The notes under the pieces were generated by a model, which saw only the letters and a list, made by a program, of their open reading frames with translations, was not told the DNA's origin and made no database searches. Shown here piece after piece: positions 1 through 8,114 of a DNA stretch of 64,000 bases. This stretch comes from Bradyrhizobium sp. ORS 285 (GTDB taxonomy: Bacteria; Pseudomonadota; Alphaproteobacteria; Rhizobiales; Xanthobacteraceae): contig NZ_LT859959.1 in NCBI RefSeq assembly GCF_900176205.1, positions 7,733,099-7,797,098 on the forward strand, read 5' to 3'. Both the position numbers and the translations under genes were made by a program. The stretch's first letter is position 1. The number at the start of each line of letters is the position of its first letter.

Positions 1-2933
1 ATGTTGCTGGCAGTCGCGATGCTCACCACCGCCTGAACGATCGCCGAGGAGCTTCCGGCGTCGATGTCGCTGACGAAGCAGCGGTCGATCTTGATCTTGT
101 CGAACGGGAACCGCTTGAGATAGCTCAGCGACGAATAGCCGGTGCCGAAATCGTCGAGCGCGATGCGCACGCCCATGTCATGCAGCTGATGCAGAATGCT
201 GAGCGCGACGTCGTCGTCGCTGATCAGCACCGCCTCGGTGATCTCGACCTCGAGCCGCTCCGGCGCGAGACCGGCGGCGGAGAGCGCGCTCGCGATGCGT
301 AGCGCCAAGGTCGGCGATTTCAATTGCACCGGCGAAACATTGACCGCGATGCGGATGTCGGCCGGCCAGCTCGCGGCTTCCGCGCAGGCGGTGCGCATCA
401 CCCAGTCGCCGATCTCGTTGATCAGCCCGGTGTCCTCGGCGAGCGGAATGAAGTCGAGCGGCGGCACCATGCCGCGCTCGGGATGGCGCCAGCGCAGCAG
501 CGCCTCGCAGCCGGTCATGACGTTCTCGGTGAAGCCGAGCAGCGGCTGGTAATGCAGCTCGAACTGGCCTTCGGCAATGGCGCGGCGCAGGTCCTGCTGC
601 AGCTGCAGCCTGGCGCGCGCACTTTCATCCATCGACGGTTCGAAGAACCGGAACGTGTGGCGGCCGCCGGCCTTGGCGGCATACATCGCCAGATCGGCAT
701 TTTTGGTCAGCTGATCACACTCGACGCCATCCTGCGGGGCCAGCGCGATGCCGATGCTGGCATCGGTCGACAATTGGTGACCGAGGCAGCGATAGGGTTT
801 GCGGATCGTCTCCAGAATTTCCCGCGCGGCCACCATGACTTCGTCCTGGTCGGCCACCGTCGTCAGCAACACGGCGAACTCGTCGCCGCCGAGCCGAGCG
901 ACCATGTCCTCCGGCCCGAGGCAGCTCTCGATGCGTCGCGCGATCGTCTTCAGCAGCTCGTCGCCGACATGATGGCCGAGCGAGTCGTTGATGCCTTTGA
1001 ACTCGTCGACATCGATGTAGAGCAGCGCGAAGAACGTGCCGTGGCGCGTGCGCTCCAGCTCCTGATCGATCCGCTCGCGGAACAGCACGCGGTTCGGCAG
1101 CTCCGTCAGCGCATCGAAATGAGCAAGGTGGGCGATCTTCTCGTCGGCCAGACGCCGCTCGGTGGTGTCCTCGATCACGTTGATCAGGTAGCGCGGCCGG
1201 TGCTGCTCGTCGGCGATGGCGATGCGCCGCGAGGTGATGTAGCGCGCACCCAGCGCAGGCGTCTGCCAGGGATGCTCGGCCAGGACCAGCCCATCCGGCT
1301 GCTCCAGCGCGCGATCGTCGTCGGCGGTCACCTTTTCAGCCGCCGATCGCGGCAGCAGGTCGAACACCGTCCGGCCGACGATCTCGTCGCCCTGCAAGCC
1401 GAAGCCGCGCTCGGAGGAGCGGTTGACCAGCACGTAGCGGCGGTCGCGGACATCCTTGACCATGATGTGCGACGGGATGTGGTCGATGATCTCGCGCAGG
1501 AACGCATGATTGCGGTCGCGCTCCTGCTCCAGCCTGCGATGCTCGCTGATGTCCTCGATCGTCGTGACCCAGCCGCCCGACGACAGCGGCTTGTCGATGA
1601 CATTGAAGAAACGACCCGAGCTCGCCTCCGTGACCATCTGCGACGTGCCGCCGGCTGCGGCCCGGCTGATGACATCTGCGCAGAAATCCGCATCGTTGCC
1701 GACGAAGGCGCCGCGAGCCTTGCAGTGCGCGACGACCTCGCGGAGGTGCATGCCGGGCCGGATCACGTCGGTGGACAGGTCGAGCAGATCGATGAAGCGC
1801 TGGTTGAACATCACGACGCAGCCATTCGCGTCGAACGAGATCAGCCCCTGCGTCATGTTGTCGAGCGCGGTCTCGACCCGCTGCTTCTCCTCCTCGAGCT
1901 GCTGAGTTGCCATCCGATTCTGGCGCACGATCTGACGGATCATCAGGCTGAACATGACGGCGATGACGAGCACGGCGAGCATCGCCGCCGCGACCAGTAG
2001 CACCATCTGCGAACGCCAATCGGCCAGCGCGTCGTCGACGGTCTTGGTCGCCGTCATGGTGAGCGGAAAGCGGCCGACCTTGGCGCCGGCTGCGATCTTC
2101 TCGACATCGTCGACCGGACTGGTGATCAAGCTGGTGTGGACGTTGCCGTCGGCCACTGTGCTATGCAGGTCGGCGGTGGCGATCTTGCGTCCAATGATTG
2201 ACGCGACATGCGGATAGCGCGCCAGCACCGTGCCGTCAGCGTGGAACAAGGTGATCGCCGCGTTTTTGCCGAGCGCGATTGACGCCATGAAGGTCTCGTA
2301 GGCGCGCGGGTCGACACGGCGCGTGAGCAAGCCGAGGAATTCGCCGTTGGCACCGCTCAGGCGATGCGCGACGATCGTGGCCCAGCCGCCGGTGACGCGG
2401 CTCATCACCGGAGCGATGACGAAGCCGTCCAGCTGTGAGGATGATTTGAGGTCCTTAAAATACGGGCGGTCGCTGACATCGATGGCGGGCAGCGGATCGT
2501 TGATCGACCAATTGACGAAACGGCCGTCGTCGCCGATGAGGGTCAGGTCGCCCATGTAGGACAGGCCATTGACCTGTGCCTGCAGCATCTCTTGGATGTC
2601 GGGCTGTGACATCCGGGCACGGAACGCATCAGGGGAGGCAATCGATCCCGGCTGCAGGCGTCGGACCACGTGCGCCACCGCCGTCTCGGCGTCCTCGAAC
2701 TGCTGGCTGAAATGCCGGCTCAGCAACAGGACCGTGTTCTCGAGCTCGCGCTCGTTGTTGGCGATCGTGCGGGCGCGAAAGTCGTTCGCCATCACGATCG
2801 TGCCGATGACGATGGCTGCAATCAGCAGCGCACCGCAGGCGATCAGCCACGGCACCGGCCCGCGCCAGAGGGACGTGCCAACCCGTTCCGGCTCGATTGC
2901 ACCGGCCCCCGACGTGTCTGCTGCGCCCTGCAT
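1..2933 (-). CDS. Membrane sensor with PAS, GGDEF and EAL domains (3' end outside window)
   Basis: A membrane-anchored protein expected to make and/or break cyclic di-GMP in response to an external signal. At least 977 residues are visible; the C-terminus of the EAL domain lies beyond the left edge. Order: a membrane segment at about residues 25-47, a periplasmic region resembling a dCache sensor, a second membrane segment at about 310-335, two PAS-like regions, GGDEF (intact GGDEF at 682-686) and EAL (EAL at 810-812, later LDDFGTGYSSLS). Both catalytic signatures look intact, so either activity is possible. The ATG at 2933 is the first in-frame start before the membrane segment, with only a weak AGGGC upstream. 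It is transcribed away from the transporter operon, which ends at 3137. Confidence 0.9.
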   Translation of the reverse strand, partial: MQGAADTSGAGAIEPERVGTSLWRGPVPWLIACGALLIAAIVIGTIVMANDFRARTIANNERELENTVLLLSRHFSQQFEDAETAVAHVVRRLQPGSIASPDAFRARMSQPDIQEMLQAQVNGLSYMGDLTLIGDDGRFVNWSINDPLPAIDVSDRPYFKDLKSSSQLDGFVIAPVMSRVTGGWATIVAHRLSGANGEFLGLLTRRVDPRAYETFMASIALGKNAAITLFHADGTVLARYPHVASIIGRKIATADLHSTVADGNVHTSLITSPVDDVEKIAAGAKVGRFPLTMTATKTVDDALADWRSQMVLLVAAAMLAVLVIAVMFSLMIRQIVRQNRMATQQLEEEKQRVETALDNMTQGLISFDANGCVVMFNQRFIDLLDLSTDVIRPGMHLREVVAHCKARGAFVGNDADFCADVISRAAAGGTSQMVTEASSGRFFNVIDKPLSSGGWVTTIEDISEHRRLEQERDRNHAFLREIIDHIPSHIMVKDVRDRRYVLVNRSSERGFGLQGDEIVGRTVFDLLPRSAAEKVTADDDRALEQPDGLVLAEHPWQTPALGARYITSRRIAIADEQHRPRYLINVIEDTTERRLADEKIAHLAHFDALTELPNRVLFRERIDQELERTRHGTFFALLYIDVDEFKGINDSLGHHVGDELLKTIARRIESCLGPEDMVARLGGDEFAVLLTTVADQDEVMVAAREILETIRKPYRCLGHQLSTDASIGIALAPQDGVECDQLTKNADLAMYAAKAGGRHTFRFFEPSMDESARARLQLQQDLRRAIAEGQFELHYQPLLGFTENVMTGCEALLRWRHPERGMVPPLDFIPLAEDTGLINEIGDWVMRTACAEAASWPADIRIAVNVSPVQLKSPTLALRIASALSAAGLAPERLEVEITEAVLISDDDVALSILHQLHDMGVRIALDDFGTGYSSLSYLKRFPFDKIKIDRCFVSDIDAGSSSAIVQAVVSIATASN

Positions 2934-3082
2934 GCCCTGATCGACCCGGAAGAAGATGACGTGTTGCAAGCAAGCTTGATAACAAGGCAGTGGTACCGGA
3001 GGGGTTAGGAAACGCGGTTAGCCGCGGCTTAAGGCGACGAAGAAACGTCGTCTCAAACAGGCGATTCTCCATCGGAGTACCG

Positions 3083-3107
3083 CGCGGCCGCTGTCATCGC
3101 GGCCGCG
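3083..3107. terminator. 9-bp stem-loop between livM and the GGDEF/EAL gene
   Basis: Perfect inverted repeat CGCGGCCGC / GCGGCCGCG (3083-3091 and 3099-3107) with a 7-nt loop, 30 bases past the livM stop. There is no T-run on the minus strand, so it may be a weak or Rho-assisted terminator or an RNA-stabilising end. Confidence 0.35.
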
Positions 3108-3136
3108 ATGCGCAGAGTTTTAATGTTATTTGCAGC

Positions 3137-4207
3137 TCAGCGTGAGGAGCTCGGCTTGCTGCGCAAGCGGCCGACGACCCCGGTCGGAAAGAAGTAGACG
3201 CTGGCGATGAACAGCAGGCCGAGCCACAGCAGCCAGCGGTCCGGATGCAGCAGGCCCGGCAGCAGCGGCAGCCCTGCCTCCGACGCGGCCGTCGAGGCGA
3301 TGCTCATCAGCGCCTGCAGATAGTTCTGCGCCAGGATGAAGATCGCAGCGCCGATGATCGCGCCATAGATCGTGCCCATGCCGCCGATCACCACCATCAG
3401 CAGGATGTCGAGCATGATCGAGAACGACAGCGAGGTGTCGGGGCCGGCATAACGTAGCCACAGTGCGTTCAGCATGCCGGCGCAGGCCGCGATCATGGCC
3501 GCGATGCAGTTGGCGTAGGTAAGGTGGAAGACGGTGCGGTAGCCGAGCGCCTCGGCGCGAAACCTGTTCTCGCGGATCGCCTGCAGCACGCGGCCGAACG
3601 GCGAGTTGACCACGCGCAGCAACGCCAGGATCATCAGCGCGCAGGCGGAGAACACCAGGTAGTAGGTCAGAATGCGGCCGTTGATCGGGAAGCCGAACCA
3701 CTCCTTGCCGATGAACACGGTGCCGGGGCGCAGCAGCTCGGGCAGCTGGAAGCTGCGGCCGTCCTCGCCGCCCGTCAGCCACGACAATTGCGAGGCCAGC
3801 ACCAGGAAGGCGGAGGCCACGGCGAGCGTGATCATCGCAAAGAAGATCGCCTCGACGCGCAGCGAGAACAGCCCGATCGCGAGCGCCAGCAGCAGCGCGA
3901 GCGGCAGGCCTGCGGCGACGGCGACGGCGACAGAGGTCCAGTTGGGGCCGAGGCCGTAGAGCGCGATCGCGATCGCGTAGGATCCGATGCCGTAGAACAT
4001 GGTGTGGGCGAACGACACTGAGCCGGTGTAGCCGAGCAGCAGGTCGTAAGAGGCAACCAGCGCCGCGAAGATGCAGATCTTGGCGGCGACGTTCAGCGCC
4101 TTGGCGCCAGGGAAGATGAAGGGCGTCGCCAGCAGTGCGAGCACGATGACGACGAGGAGGACGGACAGCGCGCGGCTGCGCGGCGGATCGCCGGAGAGGA
4201 TCATCAT
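3137..4207 (-). CDS. livM: ABC importer permease, LivM type
   Basis: Second membrane subunit of a branched-chain-amino-acid-type (HAAT family) importer; 356 residues with about ten hydrophobic segments. It shows family features such as LLLGYTGSVSFAHTMFYGIG near the N-terminus and the cytoplasmic loop AIRENRFRAEALGY that contacts the ATPase. The start is the ATG at 4207, which overlaps the livH stop as ATGA. The open frame continues 344 codons further upstream, but that stretch is an antisense-frame shadow of livH with arginine-rich, non-membrane composition. It is the last gene of the five-gene operon SBP-livG-livF-livH-livM. The substrate cannot be read from the sequence. Confidence 0.93.
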   Translation of the reverse strand: MMILSGDPPRSRALSVLLVVIVLALLATPFIFPGAKALNVAAKICIFAALVASYDLLLGYTGSVSFAHTMFYGIGSYAIAIALYGLGPNWTSVAVAVAAGLPLALLLALAIGLFSLRVEAIFFAMITLAVASAFLVLASQLSWLTGGEDGRSFQLPELLRPGTVFIGKEWFGFPINGRILTYYLVFSACALMILALLRVVNSPFGRVLQAIRENRFRAEALGYRTVFHLTYANCIAAMIAACAGMLNALWLRYAGPDTSLSFSIMLDILLMVVIGGMGTIYGAIIGAAIFILAQNYLQALMSIASTAASEAGLPLLPGLLHPDRWLLWLGLLFIASVYFFPTGVVGRLRSKPSSSR

Positions 4208-5214
4208 CGGCTGGTCACCGCATAGAGGCCGCGCGGCCGCCACATCAGAACGGCGACCATCAGCAGGATGTTGGAGACGAGGGCGAGCTTGGGTACCAGG
4301 AAGCCGCCGTAATTGGCGACCATCGCGACCAGGATCGCGCCGATGAAGCAGCCGGTGATCGAGCCGAGCCCGCCGATGATCACGACGATGAAGACGAGCA
4401 CGGTGAGCTCGTCCCCGATCGAGGCATGGACCTGCTCGCGATAGAGACCCCACATCACGCCGCCGAGGCCGGCGAGTGCCGAGCCGGTCATGAACACGCC
4501 GAGGAACAGACGGCGGATGCGATAGCCGAGCGCCTCGACCATTTCGCGATTCTCGACGCCGGCGCGGATCAGGAGCCCGATCTTGGTGCGGTTCAGCACC
4601 AGCTCGATGGCGATGAAGATCACGAGGCCGATCAGCCGCGCCAGCAGCCGGTATTTCGAGATCGCGATATCGCCGAGGATGAAAGAACCGCGGAATGCCG
4701 TGGGCAGCGGCAGTGGGATGATCTGCGGGCCGAACAGCGCATACAAGGTCTGCTCGGCAACGATGAGGCCGCCGGTGGTCATCAGGATCTGCTTCAAGTG
4801 CTGTCCATAGACCGGCAGCACCAGGACGCGCTCGACCACGAGACCGAGTGCACCGGTCACGCCCATCGACAGTAGTGCCGCGGGAACGAGAACGGCGAGG
4901 TTGGTCATCAGCGAATCGGCCTGCGCCCAGCTCGCGAGCGGCAACAGCACCAGCGTGGCGACATAGGCGCCGACGGCGATGAAGGCACCGTGGCCGAAGT
5001 TGAGCACGTCCATCAACCCGAAGACGAGCGTCAGGCCGGAGGCCATGATGAAGATCATCATGCCCATCGCGAGGCTCGCCACCGTCAGCGTCACCCAGGA
5101 GCTCGCCGAGCCCACCAGCGGGATCATCAGGAGCGCCAGTACGACGGGGAGCAGCAGCGGCGCGATGTCGCGCTTCGGCTTCGGCAGCGCGTCGGTTGCG
5201 GCGATCTCGCTCAT
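4204..5214 (-). CDS. livH: ABC importer permease, LivH type
   Basis: First membrane subunit of the HAAT-type importer; 336 residues, eight or so hydrophobic segments. The family hallmark GLTLVFGLMDVLNFGHGA and the loop AGVENREMVEALGY are both visible. The start at 5214 (MSEIAATD) overlaps the livF stop as ATGA; an open extension of 65 residues upstream is arginine/proline-rich and overlaps livF, so it is not used. It pairs with LivM to form the translocation pore. Confidence 0.94.
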   Translation of the reverse strand: MSEIAATDALPKPKRDIAPLLLPVVLALLMIPLVGSASSWVTLTVASLAMGMMIFIMASGLTLVFGLMDVLNFGHGAFIAVGAYVATLVLLPLASWAQADSLMTNLAVLVPAALLSMGVTGALGLVVERVLVLPVYGQHLKQILMTTGGLIVAEQTLYALFGPQIIPLPLPTAFRGSFILGDIAISKYRLLARLIGLVIFIAIELVLNRTKIGLLIRAGVENREMVEALGYRIRRLFLGVFMTGSALAGLGGVMWGLYREQVHASIGDELTVLVFIVVIIGGLGSITGCFIGAILVAMVANYGGFLVPKLALVSNILLMVAVLMWRPRGLYAVTSR

Positions 5215-5933
5215 TGATGCGCCTCCAGGCTGAGGCCAAGCAGGCGCTCCTGCAGCGGCACGTCGGCGGCGAGCGCGGCCATCGCGCCGCGATGGACGAT
5301 GGTGCCGTTGTCCATCACCAGCACCTGGTCGCCGAGCTCGCGCGCGGCGTGGAAGTTCTGCTCGACGAGGAGGATGGTGGCGCCACGGCGCTTGATCTCC
5401 TTCAGGCACTCGATCAGCGACATCACGATCGCCGGCGCCAGCCCCTTGGTCGGCTCGTCGATCAGGAGCAGCTTGCGCGCCTCGACGATCGCGCGCGCGA
5501 TCGACAGCATCTGCTTCTGGCCGCCCGACAGGCTGCCGGCGCGCGACAGCCAGAATTTCTTCAAGGCGGGGAAGAAGCCGAAGATCCAGGCAAGCTGCGC
5601 GTCGTCGAGCGGACCGTTGCGGGCCGCCAGCACCAGGTTCTCCTTGACGGTGAGATCGGAGAACACCGCCATGCTCTCGGGCACGTAGCCGACGCCGCGC
5701 TGGGCGATGTCGGGTGTCGCGAGCTTCTCGATCGGCTCGCCGGCAAGTGAAATGCTGCCGCTCTTCGCCTGCCAGAGTCCCATGATGGTCCGCAAGGTCG
5801 TGGTCTTGCCGGCGCCGTTGCGGCCGAGCAGCATCGTGGTCTGGCCCTCGGGCACCTCGAAGTCGACGCCCTGGAGGATGTGATAGCGGCCGATATAGGT
5901 CTCGACGCCGGTGAGCTTCAGCAGCGCGCTCAT
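5211..5933 (-). CDS. livF: ABC importer ATP-binding subunit, LivF type
   Basis: One of two cytoplasmic ATPases of the importer; 240 residues, the usual LivF length. Walker A GRNGAGKTT, signature LSGGQKQ, and Walker B LLLIDEPTKGLAP followed by the LivF-typical IVMSLIECL. The ATG at 5933 overlaps the livG stop as ATGA. The four-base overlaps through the operon imply translational coupling and fixed stoichiometry. Confidence 0.95.
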   Translation of the reverse strand: MSALLKLTGVETYIGRYHILQGVDFEVPEGQTTMLLGRNGAGKTTTLRTIMGLWQAKSGSISLAGEPIEKLATPDIAQRGVGYVPESMAVFSDLTVKENLVLAARNGPLDDAQLAWIFGFFPALKKFWLSRAGSLSGGQKQMLSIARAIVEARKLLLIDEPTKGLAPAIVMSLIECLKEIKRRGATILLVEQNFHAARELGDQVLVMDNGTIVHRGAMAALAADVPLQERLLGLSLEAHQ

Positions 5934-6694
5934 GCGGCGCTCCGCGGCGACACGCCGAGATAGGCTTCCTGCACGATCGGCGAGGCGATGACCTCCGCCG
6001 GCTTGCCGTCAGCGACGAGCTGGCCGTTATGCAGCACGATGATGCGGTCGGCGAGCGAGCGGACGACGTCCATCTTGTGCTCGACGAGCAGGATGATCTT
6101 GCTCTTGTCCTGCTTGAGCCTGGCGATCAGGTCGAGCACGACCGGCACCTCGTCGATGCTCATGCCGGCGGTCGGCTCGTCGAACATGAACACCTTCGGC
6201 TCCAGCGCCATCATCAGCGCGACTTCGAGCTTGCGCTGGTCGCCATGCGACAAGGTGGTCGCGGTGACGCTGCGTCGGCTACCGAGCGCGACCTGGTCGA
6301 GGATGGCATCCGCGCGTGCGATCAGGTCGCGCCGCGCCATCCACGGACGGAGCAGATCGTAATGCGTGCCGCTCTGCGCCTGCACGGCGAGGCGGACATT
6401 CTCCTCGACGCTGAGATTCGGAAACAGGTTGGTGAGCTGGAACGCGCGTCCAAGGCCGGCGCGGGTGCGCAGCGGTGCGGACAGGCCAGTGATGTCGCGA
6501 CCGTCGAACAGGATGGCGCCCGAGGAGGCCGTCAGCTGGCCGGAGATCAGGTTGAAATAGGTGGTCTTGCCGGCGCCGTTGGGGCCGACGATCGCAGTCA
6601 GCTCGCCGGGCCGAAAGCTGCAGCTGACGCTGTTGACCGCGACATGGCCGCCGAAGCGGATGGTCAGATCGCGGGTTTCGAGGGTGAGGGACAT
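5930..6694 (-). CDS. livG: ABC importer ATP-binding subunit, LivG type
   Basis: Second ATPase subunit; 254 residues from ATG 6694 (MSLTLETRDLTIRFGG). Walker A GPNGAGKTT, a signature region with LSHGDQRKLEVAL (LSHG in place of LSGG, normal for LivG), and Walker B VFMFDEPTAGMS. An in-frame TTG at 6730 lies within short tandem repeats and would add only MEAILGSHTAGV, so 6694 is preferred. It is separated from the upstream binding-protein gene by 91 bases holding a stem-loop, the only real gap in the operon. Confidence 0.93.
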   Translation of the reverse strand: MSLTLETRDLTIRFGGHVAVNSVSCSFRPGELTAIVGPNGAGKTTYFNLISGQLTASSGAILFDGRDITGLSAPLRTRAGLGRAFQLTNLFPNLSVEENVRLAVQAQSGTHYDLLRPWMARRDLIARADAILDQVALGSRRSVTATTLSHGDQRKLEVALMMALEPKVFMFDEPTAGMSIDEVPVVLDLIARLKQDKSKIILLVEHKMDVVRSLADRIIVLHNGQLVADGKPAEVIASPIVQEAYLGVSPRSAA

Positions 6695-6710
6695 GACGCC
6701 AGCTGTATGA

Positions 6711-6747
6711 CTTCCAAGTATCGCTTCCAAGTATCGCTTCCAAAGTG
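6711..6747. repeat. 13-bp tandem repeat upstream of livG
   Basis: CTTCCAAGTATCG is repeated at 6711-6723 and 6724-6736 and followed by a partial third unit. The repeats place TTG codons 13 bp apart, so successive copies fall in different frames. They sit in the untranslated gap before livG. Confidence 0.8.
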
Positions 6748-6750
6748 GAC

Positions 6751-6774
6751 GTGCCCGGCGCGAGGGCCGGGCAC
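6751..6774 (-). terminator. Intercistronic stem-loop between binding protein and livG
   Basis: Perfect 8-bp stem GTGCCCGG / CCGGGCAC with an 8-nt loop, starting 11 bases after the binding-protein stop. There is no T-tract, so it is probably a partial terminator or 3' RNA stabiliser that lets the binding protein be made in excess over the membrane complex. The structure is seen; the role is inferred. Confidence 0.5.
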
Positions 6775-6785
6775 GGATTGCATCC

Positions 6786-7979
6786 TTAGCGCTTGTTGCG
6801 GATCGGGATCGTCATCTCGTCGATCTTGATCTCGCGGACCGGCTCGTTGACGGCCCAGGCGAGGTTCGGATCGACCTTGACCCGGAAGTGATACATGCTC
6901 TGCAGCGCCTGGTGATCCTCCTTGCGGAAGATCATCTTGCCCTTCGGCGTGTCGAACTCCATGCCCTCCATCGCGGCGATCAGCTTCTCGCTGTCGGTCG
7001 ACTTCGCCTTGGTCACCGCGGTGACGACGGCCATCGCCGCGGAGAAGCCGCCTGCGGTGAAGAAGTCCGGCGGCGCGTTGAAGCGCTTCTGGTGCTCGGC
7101 CACCAGCCAGTCGTTCACGGGGTTCTTGGGGATGTCATAATAGTAGTAGGTGGCGCCTTCCATGCCCGGCAGCCGCTTGTAGGCGGCGAGCGCCGGCAGG
7201 ATGTTGCCGCCGGTCGACAGCTCGATGCCGTAGCGCTTCGGATCCATGTCCTGCAGCTTGGTGAGCGGGTCGCCGGCGCCGGCCCAGATCACCCAGATGA
7301 TCTTCTTGCCCGGCTTGTCCTTCAGCGCATCGAACAGCCGCTGGCCGACGGCCGTGAAGTCGGTGGTGTTGGTCGGCACATATTCCTCGGCGCCCAAGGT
7401 CGCGCCGGTCTTGGCCAGCGCCTCCTTGAAGGCAGCGACGCCGTCCCGGCCGAAAGCGTAGTCCTGCGCCAGCGTCGCCACGGTCACACCCGGCTTGCCG
7501 ATCGCCACCGCGTTGGAGATCGCGTCCTGCGAGGAGTTGCGGCCGGTGCGGAAGATGTAGCGGTTCCACTTCTCGCCGGTGATCTGGTCGGCCACGGCCG
7601 GCTCGACGATCAGGATCTTCTTGTTCTCCTCGGCGACCGGGAGATCGGCCAGCGCCGCGGCCGACGACGTCGTGCCGATCGCGATATCGGCGCCGTCGTC
7701 CTGATAGGCTTCGGACAAGGCGGCCTTCGACAAATCCGGCTTGCCCTGGTCGTCCTTGGTGATGATGACGATCTTGCGACCGTCGATCATGTTGGTGCCC
7801 TTGGTGGCGTATTCGAAGCCGAGGCGGAGACCGGCTTCGGTCTGCTTGGCATAGGCTTCGAGCGGGCCGGTCTTGCCGTAGATGAGAGCGATTTTCAGAT
7901 CATCGGCCTGGGCCGCGGTGGCCAGCAGGGCTGCAGTCAGTGATGAAACAATGCCTTTGAAAATATGTGACGTTCTCAC
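6786..7979 (-). CDS. Periplasmic substrate-binding protein of the Liv-type importer
   Basis: Type I periplasmic binding fold (LivJ/LivK/AmiC family); 397 residues. The N-terminus (RTSHIFKGIVSSLTAALLATAAQA) is a clear Sec signal peptide with a probable cut after AQA. The mature part starts DDLKIALIYGKTGPLEAYAK, the usual first strand of the family, and GTTSSAAALADLPVAEENKK matches the ligand-cleft region. The start chosen is GTG 7979, preceded by a strong GGAGGAAGG; the frame is open 23 codons further but the RBS and signal peptide fit only this start. It is the first gene of the livGFHM operon. The ligand is unknown. Confidence 0.9.
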   Translation of the reverse strand: MRTSHIFKGIVSSLTAALLATAAQADDLKIALIYGKTGPLEAYAKQTEAGLRLGFEYATKGTNMIDGRKIVIITKDDQGKPDLSKAALSEAYQDDGADIAIGTTSSAAALADLPVAEENKKILIVEPAVADQITGEKWNRYIFRTGRNSSQDAISNAVAIGKPGVTVATLAQDYAFGRDGVAAFKEALAKTGATLGAEEYVPTNTTDFTAVGQRLFDALKDKPGKKIIWVIWAGAGDPLTKLQDMDPKRYGIELSTGGNILPALAAYKRLPGMEGATYYYYDIPKNPVNDWLVAEHQKRFNAPPDFFTAGGFSAAMAVVTAVTKAKSTDSEKLIAAMEGMEFDTPKGKMIFRKEDHQALQSMYHFRVKVDPNLAWAVNEPVREIKIDEMTIPIRNKR

Positions 7980-8114
7980 GAAGCCTTCCTCCCAGCTACC
8001 GGCGGCTGTTGTCTGCAACTGATAGTGTGCAGGCTTAGGGCCGGTCAAGGCGCTTTCGGCGGCAGTCTGGCTTCGCTCATACTTTGTGCTGACAGGTCCT
8101 CGTTCCGATTGATG

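Noticed and set aside
324..2000. 558-codon open frame on the plus strand
   Set aside because: Antisense to the GGDEF/EAL gene. Its arginine/alanine-rich protein has no domains; high GC leaves long antisense frames open.
4208..5239. N-terminal extension of the LivM frame
   Set aside because: The extra 344 codons overlap livH in another frame and are arginine-rich; the ATGA junction at 4207 is the natural start.
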